This document shows positions 1-6,731 of a stretch of 20,551 nucleotides of DNA, piece after piece. How positions within the stretch are numbered: the first letter of the stretch is position 1; every line of letters starts with the position of its first letter. The DNA is from Bacteroidota bacterium (GTDB taxonomy: Bacteria; Bacteroidota; Bacteroidia; Chitinophagales; Chitinophagaceae). The stretch is taken from the NCBI GenBank assembly GCA_023391315.1, contig JAEWBD010000390.1:1-20551 (forward strand). Direction: 5' to 3'. The position numbers and the translations under genes are program-made. The notes below the pieces were generated by a model that did no database searches, had not been told where the DNA came from, and was given only the letters and a program-made list of their open reading frames with translations.

Positions 1-3000
1 GGCTATCACCATGCATCCATTGCCGCAGGCATTGATGCCATTAAAAAAATTGCAGCAGAAAAAGATTTTAGTGTGGATGTTGATTCTACCGGCAAACATT
101 TTAATGATAACGATCTTAAAAAATATAAGACCGTTATTTTTTTAAGTACAACAGGCAATATTCTGAACAGCGATGAGCAGGTAGCATTGCAGCGTTATAT
201 GGAAGCTGGCGGCGGTTTTATGGGCATTCATGCGGCTGCGGATGCCGAGTATAACTGGGGCTGGTATAATAATCTTGTGGGCGCTTATTTTAAAAGCCAT
301 CCATCAAATCCAAATGTTCGCAAAGCCACTGTTGTTGTAACTGATACAAGTTTCATTGCCATGAAAGGTATTCCCGAAAAATGGGAGCGCACTGATGAAT
401 GGTATAACTATAAAAGTATAAGCCCGGCCATTAAAGTGGTGGCTGTGTTAGACGAAGACAGTTATGAAGGTGGTGAAAACGGTAAGAACCATCCTATTGC
501 CTGGTACCATGAATTTGATGGCGGCCGTGTTTTTTATACCGGCGGCGGGCACACCGATGAAAGTTTCAGCGAGCCTTTATTTTTACAGCACCTGGCCAAC
601 GGGCTTTCCTATACAATGGGCGCCGATACGGCAAAGCTTGACTATTCAAAAGCCTATGCTACCAAAGCTCCGGAAGAAAACAGGTTCACCAAAACCATAC
701 TCAGCAACGATTTGAATGAACCAATGGAAATAGCAGTTACACCTTCGGGTATAGTGTATATTGTAGAAAGGTCAGGTAATTTTTATGCTTATAAACCAAC
801 TGACAATACAACAAAACTTATTCATACATTTAAAGTATTGCCTGATACAAAAGAAGCCTTTGGCAACGGTTTGCTGGGCATGACAATTGATCCTGATTTC
901 GCAACCAATAAATTTGTTTATTTCTTTTATTCACCCGATTCTTTGCCTGTCCACCAGAATATCGCACGCTTTAAAATGATTACAGAAGATTCCATTGATC
1001 TTGCTTCTGAAAAAGTGATCATACAGGTTCCCATCGATCCCGAAGTAAGCGCACACACCGGCGGCTCGCTGGCGTGGGATAAAAACAAAAACCTGTTTAT
1101 TTCAACCGGCGATAATACGGTTCCTTTTGAATCGAATGGTTATGCACCTTTAGATGAAAGGGCTGGCAGAAAAACGTATGATGCACAACGTTCTGCTGCC
1201 AACGCCAATGACCTTCGCGGCAAAGTTTTACGCATACATCCCGAGGCAGACGGAAGCTATACCATTCCTGATGGCAACCTGTTTGCAAAAGGTACAACAG
1301 GCACAAGGCCTGAGATATATACGATGGGTTGCCGCAATCCTTACCGCATTGCTGTTAATCAAAAAACGTCAACTTTATATTGGGGTGAAGTGGGTCCTGA
1401 CGCCGGAGAAGATTCATGGAATGACCCGCGTGGCTATGATGAATTTAACCAGGCAAAAAAAGCAGGTAATTATGGCTGGCCTTATTTTGTAGCCAACAAT
1501 CGGGCTTATCATGATTCAGATTTTGCAACACATGCTATAGGCCCTTTATTTGATGTGAAAGACCCTGAAAATAATTCTCCCAACAACACTGGCTTAAAGA
1601 AACTGCCTGCTCCAACCAGCGCCATGATATGGTATCCTTATAATTTCTATGATACATTTCCGCAGTTGGGCGAAGGTGGGCGCACAGCCATTGCCGGGTA
1701 TTTTTATCATTATGATAAAACAATAGCGAAGAGCAACAGCATTCCTGAATATTATGATGATTGTTTGTTTATAATGGACTGGATGCGCAACTGGGTTTAT
1801 GCCGTGCGTTTTGATGAAAATGAAAACTATAAACGCATGGAACCTTTCATGCCTTTAACAGGAGATTTCAGAAGGCCGATTGATATGGATATAACACCGG
1901 AGGGCATTATGTATGTGCTTGAATATGGCTCTGTTTACGGTGCGGATAACGATGATGCAAGACTGGTTCGTATAAATTATAATGGCGGTAACCGTGCGCC
2001 GGTTGCCAGGATAAGCACAGATGATTCTATTGGCCTTGCACCGCTTACTGTAAAATTCAGCAGCAGTAAATCTTACGATTTTGATGAAGATGATAAATTA
2101 AAATATGAATGGATATTTGAAGGCAACAAGGTTGGTTCAACAGACGCCAATCCCACCTATACATTTAAAGATAAAGGTGTTTACAATGTGTTGCTGAAAG
2201 TAACGGACCCATCCGGCTTAAGCTCTATGGACACGATAGAAATTAAAGCAGGCAATACCATGCCCGATGTAACCATTAACACAACTGGCAACAGCATGTT
2301 TTATTTTGATAATGAAAAACTTGATTACAGCGTAGATGTAAAAGATAAAGAAGATGCAAGTATTGATACCAAAAGAATAAATGTGCAACTGAAATATATT
2401 CCCAGAGAAACGGGCGTTTATAAAACAGCACAGGGTAAAGGTGCGTGGATAATGCCAGGAAAAATACTGATGGAAACCAGCGATTGCCAGGCCTGCCATA
2501 CCGTTGATAAAACGATTGTGGGCCCTGCATTTAATGCCATTGCCGAAAAATACTATAATAAGCCTGCTGAAATACCACATCTTGCGGGCAAGATAATTTC
2601 AGGGGGCGCAGGTGTATGGGGCAATCATTATATGAATGCGCATCCGCAGTTAAGCAAGGATAATACAACCACAATTGTAAAATATATCCTTTCCTTAAAA
2701 CAACAGCAAACGAAAGATAGTCTTGCTTCCACTGGTACGGTTGAACTAAAACAACCTTCCGGCGCAAAAGAAGGCACATGGGCTTTATCTGCATCCTATA
2801 CGGATCTTGGTAATGGCATTGTGCCGTTAACGTCAACAAAAGAGCTTGTGCTCAGGCCGGCCGTGCTGCAAGCTGAAGATGCAGATGTTGTTCGGAATAT
2901 TAACCGCGGCGGCAACATTTTAGGCAGCATACATAACAAATCTTATTTTGTTTTTAAAGGCATAGATTTAAAAGGCATTAATAACATTAGTTATAATTAC

Positions 3001-3228
3001 GCTTCTCAAAACATTGATGCGACGCTTGAAGTACATATTGATTCACCAACCGGGCCGGTTATCAGCACGCTTGATTATAAATCAACAGGAAGCTGGCGGA
3101 ATTATAAACAGGTTACAACCGCTATAAAAGATCCCGGCGGCATGCATGATCTTTATTTTGTTTTCAAAAAAGACACGGAACCTAATCATGATATGTTTTC
3201 GCTTGACTGGTTAAAATTTGGAAAGTAA
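1..3228 (+). CDS. Secreted modular dehydrogenase: ThuA + PQQ-type sugar dehydrogenase + PKD + cytochrome c + CBM6-like (5' end missing)
   Basis: The reading frame is open from base 1, so the start and any signal peptide lie outside the window. The GTG at 73 is internal, because the residues before it (YHHASIAAGIDAIKK) already belong to a ThuA-like fold. Counting residues from base 1: ThuA-like glutamine-amidotransferase fold about 1-213; soluble glucose dehydrogenase-like (GSDH) beta-propeller about 235-660, with AHTGGS around H352 (the likely catalytic His region), LRGKVLRI and GCRNPYR motifs; PKD domain about 666-752; mono-haem cytochrome c with CQACH at 829-833 and M878 as a possible axial ligand; C-terminal CBM6-like beta-sandwich from about 956. 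Family knowledge suggests periplasmic or secreted oxidation of a sugar or sugar alcohol, with electrons passed to the fused haem. The substrate, and PQQ use itself, are inferred. The unit ends at TAA 3226-3228 and faces the minus-strand genes beyond. Confidence 0.9.
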   Translation, partial: GYHHASIAAGIDAIKKIAAEKDFSVDVDSTGKHFNDNDLKKYKTVIFLSTTGNILNSDEQVALQRYMEAGGGFMGIHAAADAEYNWGWYNNLVGAYFKSHPSNPNVRKATVVVTDTSFIAMKGIPEKWERTDEWYNYKSISPAIKVVAVLDEDSYEGGENGKNHPIAWYHEFDGGRVFYTGGGHTDESFSEPLFLQHLANGLSYTMGADTAKLDYSKAYATKAPEENRFTKTILSNDLNEPMEIAVTPSGIVYIVERSGNFYAYKPTDNTTKLIHTFKVLPDTKEAFGNGLLGMTIDPDFATNKFVYFFYSPDSLPVHQNIARFKMITEDSIDLASEKVIIQVPIDPEVSAHTGGSLAWDKNKNLFISTGDNTVPFESNGYAPLDERAGRKTYDAQRSAANANDLRGKVLRIHPEADGSYTIPDGNLFAKGTTGTRPEIYTMGCRNPYRIAVNQKTSTLYWGEVGPDAGEDSWNDPRGYDEFNQAKKAGNYGWPYFVANNRAYHDSDFATHAIGPLFDVKDPENNSPNNTGLKKLPAPTSAMIWYPYNFYDTFPQLGEGGRTAIAGYFYHYDKTIAKSNSIPEYYDDCLFIMDWMRNWVYAVRFDENENYKRMEPFMPLTGDFRRPIDMDITPEGIMYVLEYGSVYGADNDDARLVRINYNGGNRAPVARISTDDSIGLAPLTVKFSSSKSYDFDEDDKLKYEWIFEGNKVGSTDANPTYTFKDKGVYNVLLKVTDPSGLSSMDTIEIKAGNTMPDVTINTTGNSMFYFDNEKLDYSVDVKDKEDASIDTKRINVQLKYIPRETGVYKTAQGKGAWIMPGKILMETSDCQACHTVDKTIVGPAFNAIAEKYYNKPAEIPHLAGKIISGGAGVWGNHYMNAHPQLSKDNTTTIVKYILSLKQQQTKDSLASTGTVELKQPSGAKEGTWALSASYTDLGNGIVPLTSTKELVLRPAVLQAEDADVVRNINRGGNILGSIHNKSYFVFKGIDLKGINNISYNYASQNIDATLEVHIDSPTGPVISTLDYKSTGSWRNYKQVTTAIKDPGGMHDLYFVFKKDTEPNHDMFSLDWLKFGK

Positions 3229-3243
3229 GCGATTGCTGTCCCG

Positions 3244-3340
3244 GTAACAATACTTTGCCACGAAGGCACGAAGAAATAATGCTTAAAATTATGGCTTTGT
3301 GCCTTCGCGCTTTGTGGCATACTTTCCCATAGCCTGTTAC
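3244..3340. repeat. Long imperfect palindrome between convergent genes
   Basis: Three nested pairs are visible: GTAACA 3244-3249 with TGTTAC 3335-3340; TGCCAC 3256-3261 with GTGGCA 3314-3319; GAAGGCAC 3262-3269 with GTGCCTTC 3299-3306, extended by GAAG/CTTT with one G-T pair. The right arm carries extra bases (CGCGCTTT) not matched on the left. It lies between the stop of the modular dehydrogenase and the stop of the TetX-like gene, so it could fold at the end of both transcripts. It has no clean T-run, so it may instead be a dispersed palindromic repeat rather than a simple terminator. No second copy was seen in this window. Confidence 0.6.
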
Positions 3341-3348
3341 ACTTTATT

Positions 3349-4509
3349 TCAATGACTGCTAAAGAATTCAAGCATCGTAGTTAATGCTTTTTCGCTGTGC
3401 ATCAGTTCCCCATTTTCAAACGATTCATGCGCTGCAACTGCCGCTCTTTTACGCATATTTATTTCATAAAAAGAAATGGCTTCCTCCAAAGTATTGTATT
3501 TATCATCCGTTAAACATTCGCTCAACTCCAAAGCATCAAGCATCGCCATGTTCGCACCCTCCCCTGCAAATGGCGGCATTACGTGTGCCGCATCGCCCAG
3601 CATGGTTAAGTTAGCCAGGGCCTGCCAGCTTTGATTTAAAGGCGCACAATAAACAGGCCGTGGAATAAAGGGCGTGACTGCATTTTCAAACAACTCGTAC
3701 CAAATACTGCTCCAGCCTGCATATGTGGTTTTAAACCATTCCAGCATTTGTGTTTTATCAGTATAATCCAAACTATTATTTACAGGCCGGTCTTCGTCAG
3801 CTTTAAAGCTTGCATAAAAACCTATATCACCATTGCTCTTTTGGCCGCCCAGCATACATTTTGAATTTCCGAAAGCCATTGCCTTTCCTCCATTTAACAA
3901 GGCATAAATATGAGGAGTCGTTTTTGCTGCATCATTAATATTTATTTCAAGCATGATAATGCCCGAATAAAAAGGTTGGATGTTTGTAATGTATGGACGT
4001 ATTTTAGAATTAGCGCCATCGGCAGCAATTACAATATCTGCGTAAGCTGATGAACCGTTTTTGAAATGCAGCAGCCAGCCTTCGTTTTGCTTTTCCATTG
4101 AAATAAAATGACTGTCCCACTCAATAGTTTTTGGTTGTAAAGATTCCAGCAACATATTTCTTAACGGGGCACGATCTATTTCAGGACGAAAATACTCACT
4201 GCCAAAATTTTCATGGGGTTTGGATTCGTGATCACTGAAAAATATTTCAGCTCGCTCATTTGTTATAACTTTTTTATCGGCGCCGGGATGAAAATTCTTT
4301 TTAAACTCGTTTAATAAATCCGCTTTGCGCAAAGCCGCCAACCCTGATGTTTCATGCATATCAAGCGGTGAACCTATCAAACGGGCATTCTTATTATAAT
4401 CCCTTTCATATACTTTTACGGTTGCACCCTTCAATTGTAAAAGCCTTGCCAGCATTAACCCACCCGGGCCACCGCCAACAATAGCGATTGATTTATTTTC
4501 TATCAGCAT
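3349..4509 (-). CDS. TetX-like FAD-dependent monooxygenase
   Basis: 386 residues, the usual size for TetX/PHBH-type single-component flavin monooxygenases. The N-terminal Rossmann motif IVGGGPGGL (10-18) with acidic E35 in VYERD binds FAD. ADGANSK (163-169) is the DG motif and LGDAAHVMPPFAGEG (304-318) is the second FAD/ribityl motif with D306. An ungapped comparison with TetX from memory places E188, K209, G230 and Y232 where TetX has substrate-contacting Q192, R213, H234 and G236. The flavin core is therefore intact but the tetracycline pocket is not, and resistance activity is not supported. The substrate is unknown, probably a small aromatic or polyketide-like compound. It lies 30 bases downstream of the AraC-type regulator on the same strand, so the two probably form one operon and the regulator may sense the enzyme's substrate. 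Confidence 0.88.
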   Translation of the reverse strand: MLIENKSIAIVGGGPGGLMLARLLQLKGATVKVYERDYNKNARLIGSPLDMHETSGLAALRKADLLNEFKKNFHPGADKKVITNERAEIFFSDHESKPHENFGSEYFRPEIDRAPLRNMLLESLQPKTIEWDSHFISMEKQNEGWLLHFKNGSSAYADIVIAADGANSKIRPYITNIQPFYSGIIMLEININDAAKTTPHIYALLNGGKAMAFGNSKCMLGGQKSNGDIGFYASFKADEDRPVNNSLDYTDKTQMLEWFKTTYAGWSSIWYELFENAVTPFIPRPVYCAPLNQSWQALANLTMLGDAAHVMPPFAGEGANMAMLDALELSECLTDDKYNTLEEAISFYEINMRKRAAVAAHESFENGELMHSEKALTTMLEFFSSH

Positions 4510-4539
4510 TCTTTGAAATTTAGTTGTAAAAGTGCAAAG

Positions 4540-5295
4540 CTATTGCTGCTTTAAAACTGATAATAGTATAAATCGGTCGTTTTGATTTTTGGATAATTCT
4601 TTCGGCGCCACGCCTGAAAATTTCTTTACCTGTTTAATAAAATGGTTTTGGTCTGCGAAGTTTAATTCTGGAAAAAGCTTTCCTTCTGCAATTTGTTTTA
4701 AAGATGCCCTGAAGCGCAAAATATTACAATATGCTTTTAATGAAAGCCCGAATTGCCGGGTGAAATAACGGTTGATTTGCCTGCTGCTCCAAAACGCTTT
4801 TTCCGAAAGTTCTTTTACGCTCATCTCGCCGTTTGATGCATAAATTAGTTCGAAAAGCCTGCGCTTTCTTTCATCAATTACAGGGGGTAAAAATGTTTTT
4901 ATTTTCTGAGATGCTTTTGCATAAAACGCATCAAAATCTTTCAGATCATTAGGATGAAAATTCCAGAAATTTTTTGGAAGTTCTTTTGCACTATTTAATG
5001 TATCGGCAATGGAAGCATGTAAAATATATTCAACAGCAAGCGGTTTAAAATTAACATCAAAAGCAAGTGTTTGCGGTGGGATGGTTCTTTGTTTGGGCGC
5101 TGTTTCCAGGCCCGTAAGTATAATTTGAAAAGGGCTTAATGCAGGTTTCCAGAAAAATAAATCAATCCTGCCATCAGGCATTACAACCACTTCTTTTGGT
5201 TCATCCGACGGGTTATGAAACATGCCCAAACTTTCTACAAAGCCGGCAAGCGGCTCATCTGGTTTAATAAACTTATAATAGAATCCATTGGTCAT
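4540..5295 (-). CDS. AraC-family transcriptional regulator (DUF6597-like N-terminus)
   Basis: 251 residues. The N-terminal half (about 1-135) resembles the DUF6597/cupin-like sensor of Bacteroidota AraC regulators (PLAGFVESLGMFHNP, VVMPDGRIDLFFW). The C-terminal half (about 144-245) has the paired helix-turn-helix arrangement: MSVKELSEKAFWSSRQINRYF for the first and FADQNHFIKQVKKFSGVAPKE for the second, which is the AraC signature region. ATG at 5293-5295 is the first in-frame start and leaves a full sensor domain. The gene precedes the TetX-like monooxygenase by 30 bases on the same strand and probably controls it. The ligand is not predictable from sequence. A -7-like box (TATGTTTG) lies about 100 bases upstream. 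Confidence 0.88.
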   Translation of the reverse strand: MTNGFYYKFIKPDEPLAGFVESLGMFHNPSDEPKEVVVMPDGRIDLFFWKPALSPFQIILTGLETAPKQRTIPPQTLAFDVNFKPLAVEYILHASIADTLNSAKELPKNFWNFHPNDLKDFDAFYAKASQKIKTFLPPVIDERKRRLFELIYASNGEMSVKELSEKAFWSSRQINRYFTRQFGLSLKAYCNILRFRASLKQIAEGKLFPELNFADQNHFIKQVKKFSGVAPKELSKNQNDRFILLSVLKQQ

Positions 5296-5394
5296 TGTTT
5301 CTGTTCATCACGAATGCTTTGCCCGTAATAAAATATCAGGCTGTATGTTACGCAGACATTAAACGCATCCTGCATAAAATCTGCAAGTTCATTA

Positions 5395-5402
5395 CAAACA
5401 TA
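5395..5402 (-). promoter_or_regulatory. Possible -7 box (TATGTTTG) for the AraC/monooxygenase pair
   Basis: Read on the minus strand, this matches the Bacteroidota TAnnTTTG consensus. It lies between the Nudix-regulator stop and the AraC start, giving a leader of roughly 90 bases. No convincing TTG -33 element is seen at 17-23 bases upstream, so this is only a candidate. Confidence 0.35.
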
Positions 5403-5410
5403 TCGAAAGC

Positions 5411-6124
5411 CTATTTTATCTGCACCTCGGGATTGGGGATAAAATTGAGGAAGGAATTGAATTTAAGCAGGTATTTTCTTTTATCGAGTTTATAATAAAA
5501 AGCGCCTTTTTTGGAGCCATTCTTTTCCTTGTCTTTCTGCCTGATGAGCAAACCCGTTGATAAAATTTTCCTGCTAAAATTGCCCTTGTCCAAAACTTTA
5601 TTATAAACATCTTCATATAAAGTCTGCAATTGCGGGATAGTGAATTTTTCAGGCAGCAATTCAAATAATACAGGGTGAAAGGCGGCCTTGTAACGCAGCT
5701 TCTCTTTCGCCATTTCAATCATTTCTTTATGATCGAAAATAAGGGCAGGTAATTTTTTAAGGGGAAACCATTCCGCGCTGTAATTATGGCTTATCTGTTC
5801 CTCATACTGGCTAATATCGATAAGCGAGAAATAGGCAATAGAAACCGTGCGTTCCGTGGGGTCGCGGTCCGGTTCGCCAAAAGCGGCAAGCTGCTCCAGG
5901 TAAATATCTGTAAGGCCCGTAAGCTGTTTTAAAATACGCGCTGCAGCCTGGTTTATATTTTCTTCCGCAGTTACAAATCCGCCCATTAAACTCCATTTTC
6001 CTTTCTGTGGTTCAAAACCCCTTTTAATGAGCAATAATTTCAGGTGTGTTCCATCAAAACCAAAAATAATGCAGTCCACTGCCATTAACATCCTGTTTTG
6101 GTGCGTATAACGTTTAAGTTGCAT
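5411..6124 (-). CDS. Nudix-fold winged-helix transcriptional regulator (NrtR/AraR type)
   Basis: 237 residues from the ATG at 6124. The N-terminal Nudix fold (about 13-150) includes MAVDCIIFGFDG and KGKWSLMGGF. The Nudix box keeps G49, E55, R63 and G70, but the metal-binding glutamates of REUXEE are replaced (I64, Q67, L68), so hydrolase activity is not expected. The C-terminal third (about 155-225, FTIPQLQTLYEDVY then a basic SKKGAFYYKL wing) is the winged helix typical of NrtR and of the arabinose-sensing AraR of Bacteroides. An upstream TTG at 6133 would add three residues, but it lies inside a palindrome, and ATG fits the family better. The ligand is probably a sugar or an ADP-ribose-like nucleotide; no arabinose or NAD genes are nearby to decide. 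Autoregulation is likely from the palindrome before the gene. Confidence 0.88.
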   Translation of the reverse strand: MQLKRYTHQNRMLMAVDCIIFGFDGTHLKLLLIKRGFEPQKGKWSLMGGFVTAEENINQAAARILKQLTGLTDIYLEQLAAFGEPDRDPTERTVSIAYFSLIDISQYEEQISHNYSAEWFPLKKLPALIFDHKEMIEMAKEKLRYKAAFHPVLFELLPEKFTIPQLQTLYEDVYNKVLDKGNFSRKILSTGLLIRQKDKEKNGSKKGAFYYKLDKRKYLLKFNSFLNFIPNPEVQIK

Positions 6125-6126
6125 GG

Positions 6127-6143
6127 TTGTCAATGGTTGACAA
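6127..6143. promoter_or_regulatory. Perfect palindrome, likely operator of the Nudix regulator
   Basis: TTGTCAATGGTTGACAA has perfect 7-base arms and a 3-base centre. It ends two bases before the ATG (6122-6124) of the Nudix-type regulator and lies downstream of its -7 box, a position where a bound protein would block transcription. The length and symmetry suit a dimeric winged-helix protein. Autoregulation is an inference. Confidence 0.6.
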
Positions 6144-6171
6144 TTTTTGAGTTATGTGAATAAGGTTTAGC

Positions 6172-6179
6172 CAAAAGTA
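6172..6179 (-). promoter_or_regulatory. -7 box (TACTTTTG) of the Nudix regulator
   Basis: On the minus strand this is a full TAnnTTTG match, giving a leader of about 40 bases before the ATG at 6124. The -33 region is not clear. A second operator-like sequence (6212-6226) lies upstream of it. Confidence 0.5.
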
Positions 6180-6211
6180 TTTTATAAAAATAAATCAGCG
6201 TAAAAAAATAA

Positions 6212-6226
6212 TTGTCATAATGATAA
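6212..6226. promoter_or_regulatory. Second, imperfect operator-like palindrome
   Basis: TTGTCATAATGATAA has 7-base arms around a single base, with one mismatch. It shares the TTGTCA half-site with the perfect palindrome at 6127-6143. The two flank the -7 box, an arrangement that would allow cooperative binding, although AT-richness makes chance possible. Confidence 0.35.
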
Positions 6227-6604
6227 AAATAAATGGAGAAGCGGTTTTGCATTAGTGTATGATATAGATTAAAAGCTGCCGGCCACCGATTGCCGGATCA
6301 TAGTTCCATATTCATTTATGCAATTTGCCAAAAGATTTCATAAATAACCGGAGAAAAGAAGGTGGACGATATTTTTGGTATAAATTGCGGTGATTTTTTG
6401 TTATCAAAATCCATTGTCTTAATTATCGCAGCTATGCATCATATAAGAAAAACCTGCGGGATAGGATATGTGAGGATCAACGGTGTAGGGTATATGTTTA
6501 AAGCAACTAATACTTACAAAATTCATTAACCAGCAGGCAATCGAAAAAATTAATAAGCCCGGCACAATTGCTTTGTAATAACAAAAGCTGTTTAAGCCCA
6601 ATTT

Positions 6605-6700
6605 ATGAGTATAGTTCTGATATCAATAATAGCAGTTGTTTATACGGCTATCATTTCCATTACCTTAATGATTTTTCACCGCTTCCGCGACAAAAATTAG
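6605..6700 (+). CDS. Possible single-span membrane micropeptide (31 aa)
   Basis: ATG at 6605, TAG at 6698-6700. The predicted peptide starts MSIVLISIIAVVY and runs as one hydrophobic helix of about 23 residues, followed by a short charged tail HRFRDKN, which obeys the positive-inside rule. This pattern is that of small membrane proteins in general and no family is recognised. There is no ribosome-binding site (uninformative in this phylum) and no clear promoter, so it could be a chance frame in AT-rich DNA. Confidence 0.3.
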   Translation: MSIVLISIIAVVYTAIISITLMIFHRFRDKN

Positions 6701-6731
6701 CTGAAGCTTTTTCCGGTATGCCGCAGAAAAA

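Larger units (their letters stand above)
6125..6731. other. About 600-base region without a firm gene
   Basis: This AT-rich stretch separates the start of the Nudix regulator from the end of the FadN-like gene. Its first 100 bases hold the regulator's promoter and two palindromes. CCGGC/GCCGG around 6279-6296 can form a small hairpin without a T-run. A 31-codon membrane micro-ORF is possible at 6605-6700. A 60-codon minus-strand frame at 6419-6601 has no recognisable features and is not called. I see no tRNA, no known RNA family and no clear terminator for the gene ending at 6732. Confidence 0.6.

Noticed and set aside
73..75. GTG as the start of the modular dehydrogenase
   Set aside because: The frame continues upstream to base 1 with conserved ThuA-type residues, so this is an internal valine codon.
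3349..4509. Tetracycline-resistance gene tet(X)
   Set aside because: The family fold is shared, but the substrate-contacting positions differ by eye and there is no mobile or resistance context.
6131..6133. TTG as the start of the Nudix regulator
   Set aside because: It lies within the palindrome and adds only three residues; the ATG at 6124 fits the family N-terminus.
6419..6601. 60-codon minus-strand frame in the intergenic region
   Set aside because: It has no recognisable motif, an irregular composition and no promoter; AT-rich DNA gives such frames by chance.
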